Shown: positions 63,740 to 64,000 of the stretch, in pieces
How positions within the stretch are numbered: the stretch's first letter is position 1
Layout of the letters: every line of letters begins with the position of its first letter
DNA from: Phytophthora colocasiae
Taxonomy: Eukaryota > Oomycota > Peronosporomycetes > Peronosporales > Peronosporaceae
Reading direction: 5' to 3'
DNA length: 64,000 bases
Assembly: GCA_018806915.1 (NCBI GenBank)
Contig: JAGKQI010000061.1
Location: 1,240,001-1,304,000, forward strand
Position numbers and translations under genes: made by a program
Notes under the pieces: model-generated
Told to the model about the DNA's origin: nothing
Database searches by the model: none
Seen by the model: the letters and a program-made list of their open reading frames with translations, nothing else

Positions 63740-64000
63740 CTAATCGAGACTATCGATGACAAGATTCATGATAATGCGCAGATCGACAACGGCGATTGCA
63801 TTTACACCATTTGGGAGAGCTTGGTTTGCGGGGATCGACAAGATTCGGTGCATGTCGAAGGTGACATTGGCAGCAGCTCCAGCAGCTGCGGGTCGAATTC
63901 TTCCGCTCGCTGTTGGTGTAATGGTTGGGTGTGGCCGGGTCGTACTGTCATATAGCTCATATCCAATCTGAGTACCAGAGGCACTGACTTTCAATAGCAG
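63740..64000 (-). CDS. Repeat-R nuclease-like protein (copy 3, cut by window end)
   Basis: The last 84 codons of the protein at 12293-13084, open to the window edge; the stop is at 63740-63742. Nearly identical to copy 1 (NVTFDMHRILSIPANQALPN). The nuclease-like motif lies beyond the window. Confidence 0.65.
   Translation of the reverse strand: MLLKVSASGTQIGYELYDSTTRPHPTITPTASGRIRPAAAGAAANVTFDMHRILSIPANQALPNGVNAIAVVDLRIIMNLVIDSLD

Overview
The window looks like repeat-rich nuclear DNA of an oomycete, most likely a Phytophthora-type (Peronosporales) genome. The evidence is short GT-AG introns (57-117 bp), a dense mix of Ty3/gypsy, Ty1/copia, Ngaro (tyrosine-recombinase), MULE and piggyBac elements, oomycete-style ankyrin remnants, and almost no host genes. 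The species cannot be named from sequence alone.

Layout. 1-3880: broken MULE transposase pieces, including a fold-back inverted repeat and a 40-bp inverted duplication that shifts the frame. 3891-15127: one copy of a host repeat family (here called R) that encodes a possible PD-(D/E)XK nuclease-like protein; its promoter region is split by gypsy-1 (4373-12256, TSD ACTAG). 15133-25471: gypsy-2 (TSD TTCAT), split in its protease by a copia element (16747-21609, TSD CGTGT). 25477-28281: a second R copy without insertions. 28352-28800: a small TIR element. 28829-29909: a metallo-beta-lactamase (LACTB2-like) gene, the only clear ordinary host gene, with one frameshift and one stop. 29973-40798: gypsy-3 on the minus strand (TSD TGTGA), split by a Ngaro element (34466-39813) whose split direct repeats are complete. 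40804-42547 and 63438-64000: the two halves of a third R copy.

The main discovery is what separates those two halves. A single 20,882-bp piggyBac-type element (42552-63433) has about 40-bp terminal inverted repeats beginning CCCACCGGCGACCG and is flanked by TTAA on both sides. The uninterrupted R copy at 26703-26706 gives the empty TTAA site. The element encodes two chromodomains immediately upstream of (perhaps fused to) a piggyBac DDE transposase. It also carries cargo: a membrane-anchored sarcoglycan-like protein, a P-loop kinase-like protein, coiled-coil proteins, a SANT/Myb-DOT1-like methyltransferase, small membrane or unknown genes, a dead ADP/ATP-carrier copy, and a large internal palindrome with arms ending in a higher-order minisatellite. 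It looks like a giant cargo-carrying piggyBac with chromatin-directed genes.

Most coding regions of the transposons carry single-base frameshifts even where the LTRs are nearly identical. Either these copies were moved in trans, or the assembly keeps indel errors; the sequence alone cannot decide. No RNA genes, CRISPR arrays or RxLR/CRN effector motifs were seen.
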